Origin: Methylomonas sp. LW13
GTDB taxonomy: Bacteria > Pseudomonadota > Gammaproteobacteria > Methylococcales > Methylomonadaceae
DNA length: 64,000 nt
NCBI RefSeq assembly: GCF_016865255.1
Contig: NZ_CP033381.1
Span: forward strand, 1,426,001-1,490,000
Reading direction: 5' to 3'
The notes beneath the pieces are model-generated. The model saw nothing but the letters and a program-made list of their open reading frames with translations. It made no database searches and had not been told where the DNA came from. Shown one piece after another: positions 54,835 through 63,019 of this stretch. Made by a program: the position numbers and the translations under genes. Within the stretch, counting starts at the first letter, position 1, and every line of letters begins with the position of its first letter.

Positions 54835-54898
54835 CCGACATTAGTAATTATCGGAGCGGGCCGATGATGAGGACTCAGGTAAATCACAAAATCGAGCA

Positions 54899-55531
54899 TC
54901 AAACCCGTTTCTGAGTATTGGCCAATAAGATGTTCATCGCCCAGGCCACGATAATAATGCCAACCGGCAACGATTGCGGTGGCACGGGAAATGGCAGCGT
55001 CAGTCCCATCAGTAAAAGGTATAACGCCCCCAACATCACATAGATACTATAACGATGCGCCATCGGACTGGGGTAATCAAAATTGGTTTGGCTAACCTTG
55101 CGCCGAATCAAGCCATCAATGGCAAACGGCAGAATTGCCACTGCCAAAAAGGGTATCCAGGCGCAAGCCATAACAAATCGCTTGATCATCTGATACACCG
55201 TATCCCAGAGCACATCGAGTCTGCTTTGAATGAACGGAAACAAATCATTGCGGCCGACGTCTTCAAAGCCTTTGGACATTTGTCGTTCGCGCTCGGTCGG
55301 AATGAAGTAACGGTATACACTTTCCCTCATGCCGGTTTGGACAAACATTTGGTCAAACCAGACCTGTGCGGTGTGCCGGATCTCCGCTTCCTTTTCAATG
55401 CCGAAATAAGCAATCAACATCTGATCTTCAGTTGCCTGGATTTCCCGTGTCCAGCGATCCGAGACAAAGCTCGCGACTAAAATTACTTCCAACAACCAGA
55501 TCATCAGACTGAATAGCAAATTGCGTTGCAT
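54899..55531 (-). CDS. DUF4400-family integrating conjugative element membrane protein (s043/traJ-like)
   Basis: A 210-residue inner-membrane protein with an N-terminal span (LFSLMIWLLEVILVASFV), a soluble loop with RETVYRY-like and RNDLFPFIQSRLDVLWDTVY segments, and three C-terminal spans (MACAWIPFLAVAILPFAIDG, YVMLGALYLLLMGLTLPF, VGIIIVAWAMNILLA). DUF4400 members are found just after traD in SXT/R391 and IncC elements, the position it has here (2 bases after the traD stop). A role in transfer is inferred from position only. Confidence 0.85.
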   Translation of the reverse strand: MQRNLLFSLMIWLLEVILVASFVSDRWTREIQATEDQMLIAYFGIEKEAEIRHTAQVWFDQMFVQTGMRESVYRYFIPTERERQMSKGFEDVGRNDLFPFIQSRLDVLWDTVYQMIKRFVMACAWIPFLAVAILPFAIDGLIRRKVSQTNFDYPSPMAHRYSIYVMLGALYLLLMGLTLPFPVPPQSLPVGIIIVAWAMNILLANTQKRV

Positions 55532-55533
55532 GG

Positions 55534-57360
55534 TCAGGTCAGTTGGGTATCAAGTGCTGATTGCAGCACAGGCAAACGGCCTTTTACGATGCGACCGCCG
55601 GATAACTTGGCGATGTAATGCAAATCAGGCAGTTGACCGAGGAGCTGTGGCGCAAACAAATCGCCTTCCTCCTCCATTAGTCGCTCGCCGACATTCCCTG
55701 AAAACACGGTGGGATTGGTTGCGCTGGTTGCGACACCCTGGGTGCGCATAATGTATTTGAGTCGGGTTTTGGGCAGATTGTCGGTGATGTATTGTTGAGT
55801 CTCGCTGTCCATGATGCGCAGTGCGATCAGGTTGTTGACGTTGCCTAATACCTGGCGGGCTTTGTCCTGAGATCCGGTGCGGGCTGCAAAGTCGGCAAAG
55901 GTCTGGGTGGCGATGAATAAGCGAATTTTGGCGCCACGGCCTTTGTTTAATACTTGAATGAATGGGTCGTTGATAACTTCAGCGGCCTCGTCGACAAAGA
56001 CATTCACGGGTCTGTCTGAGACACCGTAGTTGTAACGATCACCGGCAACGGCTGCCAGATCGGCCAATAGAATGGAGCCAATGGCGCTGCCAACCATGCC
56101 ATCCGATAGTGAGTCCAAGCCGATATAGGCAACCTGGGCTTTTTGAATAATATGGCCTGTATTGGTGATGGGCCGCACGTCATCAATGTCCTGCGGGTTA
56201 GGCGACAATAACGGACCCAACGATCCCGATGTCAGCATGTTCATGATCGGAATCAGCGAAGCGACCATTTTGCTGAAATGCGCTCGGTCGTGTTCGAACA
56301 AGGACAACAATCCCTCCAAATCCAAATTCGGCACCTGATACTGTACGACTTCTCGGTAAAACCGTACCAAACCAGCCGCTTTGGAGTCGATATCCTTGGC
56401 ATTTTTCAGGTAAGGTCGCGCCTCTTGCCGCCAATGCTCCAAACTATTGTCGAAATAACGTTCCAAGGCTTGAATTACCAAGGTCGAAGGACCGCCTTCC
56501 AGGTAGCGGCGTAGTTTTACCAACGTTGGCCGTTCTTCGATCACCATCAAGCCTTGAATGACGTTATCCAGGGATTTCTGACCAAATGCCTTGAAGGGAT
56601 CGTTACTGCTTTCGCTGGGCGAAATAGCACTGATACGACTTGCTATTTCGGATGGCCGATTGAAATTATGCAACGGGTCCAGCCGCACGCTGTCTTCCGG
56701 AAAAGCTGGGTGGAAATACACGAAGCGATCGGGGCGATTGGCTATTTCGCAAGCCCGTTTGGCACACGCCATCAGATCCTTATCGCCTTTCGGATCGATG
56801 ATGATCACCGCTTCGCCGCGCAACACGGCTTGCGTAACCAACACGTCAAACGCTCGGGTTTTACCGGCGCCGGTGGTGCCAACTAGTAGCGTATGGCCGG
56901 CGGTATGCTGAAGCGGCTGCCGGATATCGTTTTCAGAAATTTCCAAGCCATGAATCCAGGCAGAGCCCATACGTTTATGATCGTTCGGAATCAGTGTCGA
57001 GACATCCCGTTTCAAAATCTCATAAGCCAATTGTGCATGCTTTTGCACCCAATCGAATCCCCAGCCAAACCATAACTCGTCCGGATGGTGTTTGATTAAG
57101 TGCTTGAGTTTCTCGGCATCCAGGTATTGAAAGCGGAATTGTCCTAGGCGGCGCTTGCGATACCAAAGGCTCACCGCCGTAGGCAGTCGATAACAGGCTA
57201 TTACGCTACAGGCGATCATTAACCAATCAAACGGTTCTCGGGGCAACCCCGACCAACGACTGGTCCAATACGCTAATCCCGCCCCTCCGATCCAGCCGGA
57301 GATGGCATACACCTCAAAAATCGGTCGCCAGGGAAATTGATGGTCGTAATCGGATTTCAT
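55534..57360 (-). CDS. traD: Type IV coupling protein TraD
   Basis: A 608-residue hexameric ATPase that brings the relaxase-DNA complex to the secretion channel. It has two N-terminal spans (about 15-33 and 45-65), Walker A GTTGAGKT (161-168), IIIDPKGDKDLM, and Walker B NVFVDEAAEVIN in the C-terminal half followed by the RLFIATQTFADFAARTGS sensor. It matches the TraD/TraG type of MOBH elements. The ATG overlaps the traI stop by four bases (ATGA). Order traI-traD-DUF4400 is that of SXT. Confidence 0.96.
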   Translation of the reverse strand: MKSDYDHQFPWRPIFEVYAISGWIGGAGLAYWTSRWSGLPREPFDWLMIACSVIACYRLPTAVSLWYRKRRLGQFRFQYLDAEKLKHLIKHHPDELWFGWGFDWVQKHAQLAYEILKRDVSTLIPNDHKRMGSAWIHGLEISENDIRQPLQHTAGHTLLVGTTGAGKTRAFDVLVTQAVLRGEAVIIIDPKGDKDLMACAKRACEIANRPDRFVYFHPAFPEDSVRLDPLHNFNRPSEIASRISAISPSESSNDPFKAFGQKSLDNVIQGLMVIEERPTLVKLRRYLEGGPSTLVIQALERYFDNSLEHWRQEARPYLKNAKDIDSKAAGLVRFYREVVQYQVPNLDLEGLLSLFEHDRAHFSKMVASLIPIMNMLTSGSLGPLLSPNPQDIDDVRPITNTGHIIQKAQVAYIGLDSLSDGMVGSAIGSILLADLAAVAGDRYNYGVSDRPVNVFVDEAAEVINDPFIQVLNKGRGAKIRLFIATQTFADFAARTGSQDKARQVLGNVNNLIALRIMDSETQQYITDNLPKTRLKYIMRTQGVATSATNPTVFSGNVGERLMEEEGDLFAPQLLGQLPDLHYIAKLSGGRIVKGRLPVLQSALDTQLT

Positions 57361-59780
57361 GGGCGTAGCCGCACCTGAATGCCTTCAGTCGCACTGACCG
57401 AGCGACAATCCGGGTGATTGGCAATGTCTAGCATGAATCGGGTCCGTTTGATGGTTGGATGTTGCGCCAGAAACCGTTCCAGTTCGGTATTGGAAATCTT
57501 ATGCCAGTTGCCTTCCGTGGATGATTCTTCGGGCGGAATGTTTTGCTGCTGCACATGCGTTATCAGCAAATCGATCGTTCCGGGTTTCTCCGGTGTCGTT
57601 GTTTTTGGCGCGGCTGACTTGTCGGCATTTGGTTTAACCATAATATCTGAAGCGTTATCGTTTCTCGATTGTTGGTTGCCGGAAACTTTTGGGGTGAGCT
57701 GAGCGACTTTAGGTTCCGGTTTCGTGCGTTTTTGGCGCTTGAGCAGCCCCTGATTACTGACGGAGTTAGCACTGTCGTTTGGGGGTGATGCTGACGGCTC
57801 TAGCGGTCTGACTTCACCTTGGGCGGTCAATAACGTCTTCATAGCCAAACTGGGTTCCAATGCCAGTAGGATGCCGCGAACCGATTGGATGGTTTGTACC
57901 TTGCGCATGGGCGACAGCACATCGGTGACCAGCCAGCCGGTTTCTTCCATCGTTTTGATGAATTGACTCGGATCAAGCCCTAGTTTTTCAGCTGCGCCCG
58001 GAAACGGAAGCAAGTATTTCTCCTGAACTTCCAGAATATCGATTCCCCATTGCCATTGGTCCTGATTGAGGTGAAAGGCGATGTTTAATAACCATTGTCC
58101 CGCGGGGCCATGATCGTCCAGCCATGATTTGGTTTTGTCAACGGGACTATCAAGCGTTGGGATTTCAACCGTGGGTGGATCGGTTTCGGAGGCTGGATGA
58201 TTAAATTCATTTACAGTTGGAATGGGTGTAGTTGGGTTTGGCGACACCTTGGCTTGAATCGGACGGGTAAGGTTGTTGTCCAGATCAGACTGATTCGAGT
58301 CTTCATCCAGGGCAGATGGCGCACAATTACTTTCATGCGGGAATTCCGGAGAAGGGATTGCGGAAATGGATTCGGTTTGGCCCCAGTGCGTGGGGACATT
58401 TATGTTATCCGCCTCAGTTGTCTGAATTGACGCCTCGATTGCCGCCAAAGGATTCTCTGCACGATGGGGCGGCTTCAGAACCGCGACATTCTTGCTTTTT
58501 GCCGGCTTGCTGGTTTTCGGTATCGGATTGGCAACGGGCTCAGTTGTTACAGCAGTCGCATCCTGTTCTCTGATTTCGTGAGCGTCTACCACGGTTGGTG
58601 GTTCGCCGCTAAAAACGAGTTCCGCGGATTTCAGGCGTAACAGATATAGCGGATTGTCCAAACCTTCAGGCTGCATCTGCCAATAGCGGTATTGCCGACC
58701 ATCTGGCCAGGACTTAGGGATTGCCAAGCCGCGTTCGATCAGGATGTCCGCCAAGGTGTCTTCGTCACGCGGAATGCCGGGAACTTTGTCTTTGGCCAGC
58801 AATGTGACGATGTCTTGCGCACCGGCCCGCCAGACGATATGCAGACCTTGCTCGAAACGCCATAGCCGAGCGCCTTTTTCGTTGACGGACCACTGTCCGG
58901 ACTTGACCAAGCGGCGCATGGCGTCGAACAAGTACTTTTCCACCGGCATGCCCAAGGCAGAGTCGATGTTTTGGTAGTGCGCTTTTAAATCCCGTTCCAC
59001 ACTTCTGCAGTCGGCGGTTATCACCAGTGCGTAAACTTTGGAGCCGCGGTCTAAACCGTTAATGGTTTCCAGCATGGCCTGCATGATGTCGGGGCCGGAC
59101 TCCAGAATGAATGTGCGCGCTTCTCGGGTGAGGACGCGCTCGATTACCAAGGCCGAAAACTGTTCATGGCGTTTATGGCGGTTATCCCTCCAACGTAGAA
59201 AGTATCGGTCGATCTGATGTCGCACAGCCCAGTCGGTGATGTTTTCATCGCAAGGGTTCCAGGTATGTTGCCCCTGTGCGTCGACTACGGCGATATCGGC
59301 GACCGGTTTGCCGATGTCATGCAACAGCCCCGCAAAACAGACCGCCAGACGCCAGCGTAATTCTTGTGCTTTTCGTTCCTTGGGTGATGCTGACGTGGCA
59401 AACAAACTGCCTTGGGAAGCCAAGGTCGCCCAATGGGCGACTTCCAATCCGTGCCGAAACAAGCCACCGGCGCCGCGATGGTGATGAGATTCCGAAGCCG
59501 GCAATAAATGGCTGTAGGCGGCATAACGGCGTAAGACCGGCGCGGCTATGGTTTGATAAAGACTTTCCGGCATGGCCAGCGCCTGTTCGATGGCCCCAAT
59601 CAACTCCGTTTGACTAGACAGGATGCGTTCCACAGGCGCAGCCGGCAAACCCTTCATGAACGGCGGATAACGCGGCACGTCCTCATCAGTCGTTGTCACA
59701 ACCGGACCTATAGGCGCGGACTCGACTCCAAACAGACGTTGGCGGATGCGGGTAATGAGCGTTAAGGGCGTATTTTCCAT
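57357..59780 (-). CDS. traI: MOBH-type relaxase TraI
   Basis: An 807-residue DNA strand transferase that would nick oriT and pilot the strand to the recipient. The N-terminal TraI_2 domain has the MOBH signature HHHRGAGGLFRHGLEVAHW (99-117) and the HD motif GLLHDIGKP (151-159), which bind metal, with a later HEQF. A long Pro/Thr/Glu-rich middle (about 380-560) separates it from a C-terminal TraI_2_C-like winged-helix region (WLLNIAFHLNQDQWQWGIDI) and a last domain with RFLAQHPTIKRTRF-like segment. The palindrome at 59815-59852 lies just upstream. No Tyr-type relaxase motif, in keeping with MOBH. Confidence 0.94.
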   Translation of the reverse strand: MENTPLTLITRIRQRLFGVESAPIGPVVTTTDEDVPRYPPFMKGLPAAPVERILSSQTELIGAIEQALAMPESLYQTIAAPVLRRYAAYSHLLPASESHHHRGAGGLFRHGLEVAHWATLASQGSLFATSASPKERKAQELRWRLAVCFAGLLHDIGKPVADIAVVDAQGQHTWNPCDENITDWAVRHQIDRYFLRWRDNRHKRHEQFSALVIERVLTREARTFILESGPDIMQAMLETINGLDRGSKVYALVITADCRSVERDLKAHYQNIDSALGMPVEKYLFDAMRRLVKSGQWSVNEKGARLWRFEQGLHIVWRAGAQDIVTLLAKDKVPGIPRDEDTLADILIERGLAIPKSWPDGRQYRYWQMQPEGLDNPLYLLRLKSAELVFSGEPPTVVDAHEIREQDATAVTTEPVANPIPKTSKPAKSKNVAVLKPPHRAENPLAAIEASIQTTEADNINVPTHWGQTESISAIPSPEFPHESNCAPSALDEDSNQSDLDNNLTRPIQAKVSPNPTTPIPTVNEFNHPASETDPPTVEIPTLDSPVDKTKSWLDDHGPAGQWLLNIAFHLNQDQWQWGIDILEVQEKYLLPFPGAAEKLGLDPSQFIKTMEETGWLVTDVLSPMRKVQTIQSVRGILLALEPSLAMKTLLTAQGEVRPLEPSASPPNDSANSVSNQGLLKRQKRTKPEPKVAQLTPKVSGNQQSRNDNASDIMVKPNADKSAAPKTTTPEKPGTIDLLITHVQQQNIPPEESSTEGNWHKISNTELERFLAQHPTIKRTRFMLDIANHPDCRSVSATEGIQVRLRP

Positions 59781-59814
59781 ATCGCCGCATCTTGCCGGGA
59801 ATTTTTCAGTCGTC

Positions 59815-59852
59815 GCTTGCAGCTGGCGACGAATTCGACGTCAGCTGCAAGC
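59815..59852. promoter_or_regulatory. 38-bp palindrome upstream of traI, shared with traL
   Basis: Perfect 11-bp arms GCTTGCAGCTG (59815-59825) and CAGCTGCAAGC (59842-59852), with most of the centre (GCGACGAATTCGACGT) also palindromic: 17 of 19 half-site positions pair. It lies 35 bases upstream of the traI start. The related site at 17829-17864 has the same spacing between arms and the same GACGAATT core orientation. Likely a regulator site for transfer genes. Confidence 0.8.
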
Positions 59853-59881
59853 AGGCCTGGCAAAAGAGTGTTTAGTGTAAC

Positions 59882-59910
59882 GAGCTCCCTTTAATTACCC
59901 CCTGGAGCTC
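59882..59910 (+). promoter_or_regulatory. Hairpin that can hide the ribosome site of the gene at 59913
   Basis: Perfect arms GAGCTCC (59882-59888) and GGAGCTC (59904-59910) with a 15-base loop. The right arm contains the GGAG ribosome site, 5 bases before the ATG at 59913. A folded mRNA would block initiation, which suggests translational control. Confidence 0.5.
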
Positions 59911-59912
59911 TC

Positions 59913-60377
59913 ATGAAATCCAAATCGCTCGCAATCCATTGTCTTGTGTCCTTAGTGTGCGGCACGGCATGTACTTCGCTGAATCGTCCCGATGCTGCCG
60001 TAAGCGAGACCGTCATCGAATCGATTGTGCCGATTCAACCTGAACAACCCTGGCGCCTAGATAATGCTTGGCAGACAGGTGGATTGGGCGGTTCAGTGCT
60101 ACGAGCTGCAGCAATGGAACACGTCGTCAGGCAAGTTGATCAGCCGTTTGGCGTTTACGTGGCAAATGACGACGTAGCGGGTCATGTCCTTAATATCAGC
60201 ACGTTCCACTTCCCAGATAGCCCGGATGACGATGCACGGGTCATCGAACGCGCCTGGCGAAAATATTGCCATCATCAACTCGATATGACGCCGGAGGAGC
60301 AGGCGCTAGTCAAAACCATGCCAATTCCACACAACGTGCTGAGCCATGGCTGCAATCCCGGCAGCCTGAAGAAGTGA
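59913..60377 (+). CDS. Secreted protein of unknown function upstream of the replication gene
   Basis: A 154-residue protein with an N-terminal signal-like segment (SLAIHCLVSLVCGTACTSLN), with a Cys at the place of a weak lipobox (GTAC). The body has PEQPWRLDNAWQTGGLGGSV, an acidic DSPDDDARVIERAW and Cys in KYCHHQLD and SHGCNPGSLKK. I do not recognise the family. It lies divergent from traI and 10 bases before the replication initiator, so the two are probably one transcript. Confidence 0.75.
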   Translation: MKSKSLAIHCLVSLVCGTACTSLNRPDAAVSETVIESIVPIQPEQPWRLDNAWQTGGLGGSVLRAAAMEHVVRQVDQPFGVYVANDDVAGHVLNISTFHFPDSPDDDARVIERAWRKYCHHQLDMTPEEQALVKTMPIPHNVLSHGCNPGSLKK

Positions 60378-60387
60378 GGCGGCCGTC

Positions 60388-61257
60388 ATGGACAGAAACA
60401 GCACCAACCATTCGCTCGAGAATCTCACCGAACGCTTTCAGTCTCTGACGGAGCGGAAAAAAGCCAAATTGCGGGTGGTCGAACCCATGACGTCTTTGCC
60501 CAACTGGCCGGCGGCAATTCGCGGTACGCCGAATGCCTGTTTGCGGAGCGCATTGTTCGCCGGCATCCAGGGTAAGGAACGTATTGCTTACAAAAAACGC
60601 ACCCTGCTGGCTGCGGTTGATGGCATTGAGGTTCGCTACCTCGGCATACAGCTCAATCAATCGGACCTCGATGTCTGGATGCAGATCGTGCACTTGTCCA
60701 GGCAACAATTGCCGGGATTTAGCGTGACCTTCAGCGCACATGCCCTATTGACGGCATTGGGTCGCGGTAGCGGCAAAAGCCAACATGAATGGCTGAAAGA
60801 ATCGATGGCCCGCTTGGGAGGCGCCTTTGTCGAAATCACCTTTCACGGCCGGGATGCCTTTGGTGAAAAAGGTTTCTTGCGCTATTACCGTGATGAACTG
60901 ACACAGCGCTATGTGGTGGAATTGACCGAATCCATGCTGCGCCTGTTCGAGGAGGGGTACACCTACATTGAGTTCGAACAGCGGCAAAAATTGCGCAAAC
61001 AACCTTTGGCATTATGGTTACACGGTTTCCTGTCGTCCCATGCCGCTCCGTTTCCGATGAAAATTGCCACCATTCACCGGCTGAGCGGCAGTGGCGCGAA
61101 AACCCTGCGAGATTTCAAATATCGGTTGGGTAAAGCGTTGGAGGCCTTGGTGCGCATTGGCACTTTGGCAAACTTTGAATTCGCTGATGACATGGTGAAG
61201 ATCAAACGCCAACCTACGCCCAGTCAACAGCGCTTTCTGGACGACCAACAGCACTAA
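60388..61257 (+). CDS. trfA: Plasmid replication initiator, TrfA-like
   Basis: A 289-residue initiator that would bind the iterons just downstream and open the origin. It shows the TrfA pattern: NACLRSALFAGIQGKERIAY, LGIQLNQSDLDVWMQIVHLS, VTFSAHALLTALGRGSGKSQ, WLKESMARLGGAFVEITF and a C-terminal winged-helix part with LWLHGFLSSHAAPFPMKIAT and LRDFKYRLGKALEAL. Length is close to the short TrfA form of IncP plasmids. The ribosome site is GAGG, 8 bases before the ATG. Iterons begin 6 bases after its stop. Confidence 0.9.
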   Translation: MDRNSTNHSLENLTERFQSLTERKKAKLRVVEPMTSLPNWPAAIRGTPNACLRSALFAGIQGKERIAYKKRTLLAAVDGIEVRYLGIQLNQSDLDVWMQIVHLSRQQLPGFSVTFSAHALLTALGRGSGKSQHEWLKESMARLGGAFVEITFHGRDAFGEKGFLRYYRDELTQRYVVELTESMLRLFEEGYTYIEFEQRQKLRKQPLALWLHGFLSSHAAPFPMKIATIHRLSGSGAKTLRDFKYRLGKALEALVRIGTLANFEFADDMVKIKRQPTPSQQRFLDDQQH

Positions 61258-61262
61258 AAAGC

Positions 61263-61456
61263 ACGGCATTAGACCGACGCTATTTTCGGTCGGTCGAAGC
61301 CTCTCGATACGGCATTAGGCCGACGCGGATACGGCATTAGACCGACGGAGGCACGGCATTCGGCCGACAAGGTAACGGCATTAGACCGACGGGCACGGCA
61401 TTAGACCGACAAAAAGCACGGCATTAGGCCGACGTTTGACACGGCATTAGACCGAC
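61263..61456 (+). repeat. Eight 16-bp iterons of the replication origin, consensus ACGGCATTAGACCGAC
   Basis: Direct copies begin at 61263, 61309, 61331, 61353, 61375, 61395, 61418 and 61441; five match the consensus exactly, and three have one or two changes (AGG or CGG for AGA). The last seven are spaced 20-23 bases, two helical turns, so bound initiators would lie on one face. Between copies 1 and 2 an inverted GACCGAC/GTCGGTC (61272-61295) forms a 7-bp hairpin that may serve copy-number or autoregulation. Confidence 0.95.
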
Positions 61457-61538
61457 GCTTCGAGCAAGTTATGAAACCGCTGCAGACCTTGCTATTCGAT
61501 GGCTGTAGCGATTCTTTTGCAATGAAAATCTAGGGTGC

Positions 61539-61571
61539 TAATCTATTTATAATCTTTATTTAATCTAAATA
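61539..61571 (+). repeat. Three AT-rich 11-bp direct repeats (likely DNA-unwinding element)
   Basis: TAATCTATTTA (61539), TAATCTTTATT (61550) and TAATCTAAATA (61561) follow each other without gaps. AT-rich repeats beside iterons are the usual site of strand opening in plasmid origins. Confidence 0.8.
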
Positions 61572-61585
61572 AGGGGATGTTACGT

Positions 61586-61594
61586 TGTGGATAA
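61586..61594 (-). promoter_or_regulatory. Consensus DnaA box
   Basis: TGTGGATAA on the plus strand, i.e. TTATCCACA on the minus strand, a perfect DnaA box. It lies 14 bases after the AT-rich repeats and completes an origin of iterons, unwinding element and host DnaA site between the initiator gene and merR. Confidence 0.85.
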
Positions 61595-61787
61595 TTTCGC
61601 CTCCGAAAATAACACTTGTTCATCGTGTCGGGGTTCTGTGAACATGTCGCCATCTCTTCCGGCTTTCGTACATTGGCCCCAATAGCCATATAAAATTCAA
61701 TGTGCGGCAGTCAGGTTTCTGATTATGATTCCAGCCATTTGAGGAACGTTGCCGTTTTGCATTGAAAAGAAAACTTTAAGGCTCAAA

Positions 61788-62207
61788 ATGCCCAATTTAA
61801 CGATCGGCAAACTTGCTAAACAAACCGAAGTCACTATCGAGACCATCCGTCACTATCAACGCATTGGTTTACTGACAGAGCCAGCGAAACCCGAAGGCGG
61901 TTATCGCGTATATTCAACAGATGCGATTGCCCGAATACGTTTTATCAAACGCGCTCAACAGGCTGGATTTACCTTGAAGGAAATTGCCACCTTGTTATCC
62001 CTTGATGGAGCGCACTGTGCCGATGTAAGACAACTGGCCGAGCAGAAATGCCAGCAGATCGATCAACAAATCCGGGATTTAACCGCTCTCCGTCAGGTAT
62101 TGGAAAGCCTGGTCAACGACTGTCAGCAAACCGCGCCAGCCGCTCATTGCGCTATTCTCGATGCGTTTAGCGATGATGATGCATCACCAACCTCTAATTT
62201 TAAGTAA
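61788..62207 (+). CDS. merR: MerR-type mercury-responsive regulator
   Basis: A 139-residue MerR-family activator-repressor. The N-terminal HTH (LTIGKLAKQTEVTIETIRHY, GLLTEPAKPEGGYRVYS) is followed by a dimer helix and three Cys in the pattern of Hg(II)-binding MerR: AHC, NDC and AHC (equivalent to Cys82, 117 and 126 of Tn501 MerR). The ATG at 61788 with an AAGG site is preferred over a TTG frame start at 61749. It is read in the same direction as merT, unlike the divergent arrangement of Tn501/Tn21. Confidence 0.9.
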   Translation: MPNLTIGKLAKQTEVTIETIRHYQRIGLLTEPAKPEGGYRVYSTDAIARIRFIKRAQQAGFTLKEIATLLSLDGAHCADVRQLAEQKCQQIDQQIRDLTALRQVLESLVNDCQQTAPAAHCAILDAFSDDDASPTSNFK

Positions 62208-62222
62208 GACACCACCGTCCAC

Positions 62223-62254
62223 TTGACTCTGTTCTAAACAACAGGGTTTAGACT
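62223..62254 (+). promoter_or_regulatory. MerR-type promoter/operator of merTP
   Basis: A -35 TTGACT (62223-62228) is followed by a long 19-20 base spacer with the dyad CTGTT/AACAG (62229-62244) and a -10 region TTAGACT (62248-62254). The stretched spacer with a central dyad is typical of MerR-activated promoters. It sits 41 bases before merT, between merR and merT. Confidence 0.7.
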
Positions 62255-62294
62255 CCTTGCCAACATTTAGCATGGTTTGGCTTAGGAGATTGGC

Positions 62295-62663
62295 ATGAAT
62301 ACAGACCCTGAAACGCCCTTAAAAACTCCGTCATGGTTAGGTATCGGCGCCTTGTTGGCCGCTGTAGGGGCTTCGGCCTGTTGTGTCGGGCCATTTTTGC
62401 TGTTGTCGTTAGGTATTGGCGGCGCATGGATTAGCACGCTAACGGCTATGGAACCGGTCCGGCCATTTTTTATCATCCTGACCCTGGCCTTTATGGCTTT
62501 AGGGTATCGAAAACTCTATCTAACGCCTCACCACTGTGAAGAAGGTGAAAACTGTGCCACATCCGACATTCAACGCCGACAACGCCTACTGTTTTGGTTG
62601 AGTTCCGCATTCATTTTGATATTGCTGGCCTTTCCCTGGTTAGCGCCTTTTTTCATGGCTTGA
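62295..62663 (+). CDS. merT: Mercuric ion transport protein MerT
   Basis: A 122-residue inner-membrane protein with three spans. TM1 has the paired Cys of Hg transport (AVGASACCVGPFLLLSLG), the cytoplasmic loop after TM2 has CEEGENCA with a second Cys pair, and TM3 ends the protein. It takes Hg(II) from MerP and passes it inward. AGGAG ribosome site 6 bases upstream. Normal length. Confidence 0.93.
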   Translation: MNTDPETPLKTPSWLGIGALLAAVGASACCVGPFLLLSLGIGGAWISTLTAMEPVRPFFIILTLAFMALGYRKLYLTPHHCEEGENCATSDIQRRQRLLFWLSSAFILILLAFPWLAPFFMA

Positions 62664-62675
62664 GAGGATTCATAT

Positions 62676-63002
62676 ATGACCATTAAATCCAGTTTGTTTA
62701 TTTTAAGCTTGTCATCAAGTGTGTTGTGGATGCCGGCAGCTCATGCTGAAACGACTGTTGCACTGCCAAACCAGCAGCAAACGGTGACGCTGAACACAGA
62801 AAATATGACCTGTGCCATGTGTACAGTCACCATCAAGAAGGCCTTGCAGAAAGTCGAAGGCGTACAAGAAGTGACTGTCGATTATGATGCCAAAACGGCC
62901 GTGGTTACTTTCGACAGTCGCAAAACCAATAGCGCCGCCTTGATCAAAGCCACGACGGATGCCGGTTATCCGGGTTCCCTGGTTACACCTATTACCCGAT
63001 AA
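62676..63002 (+). CDS. merP: Periplasmic mercury-binding protein MerP
   Basis: A 108-residue HMA-fold protein with a signal peptide (SSLFILSLSSSVLWMPAAHA) and the metal site MTCAMC (44-49), followed by VTIKKALQKVEGVQEVTVDY. It binds Hg(II) in the periplasm for MerT. It is 12 bases after merT. Slightly longer than the usual 91 residues because of an N-terminal extension after the signal peptide. Confidence 0.93.
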   Translation: MTIKSSLFILSLSSSVLWMPAAHAETTVALPNQQQTVTLNTENMTCAMCTVTIKKALQKVEGVQEVTVDYDAKTAVVTFDSRKTNSAALIKATTDAGYPGSLVTPITR

Positions 63003-63019
63003 GGCCGAGGATAGCGTTT

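Noticed and set aside
61263-61456. Regular short repeats that might be a CRISPR array
   Set aside because: Repeats are 16 bp with spacers of only 4-7 bp (one of 30), directly after a replication initiator and before AT-rich repeats and a DnaA box. This is an iteron array. No cas genes are present.
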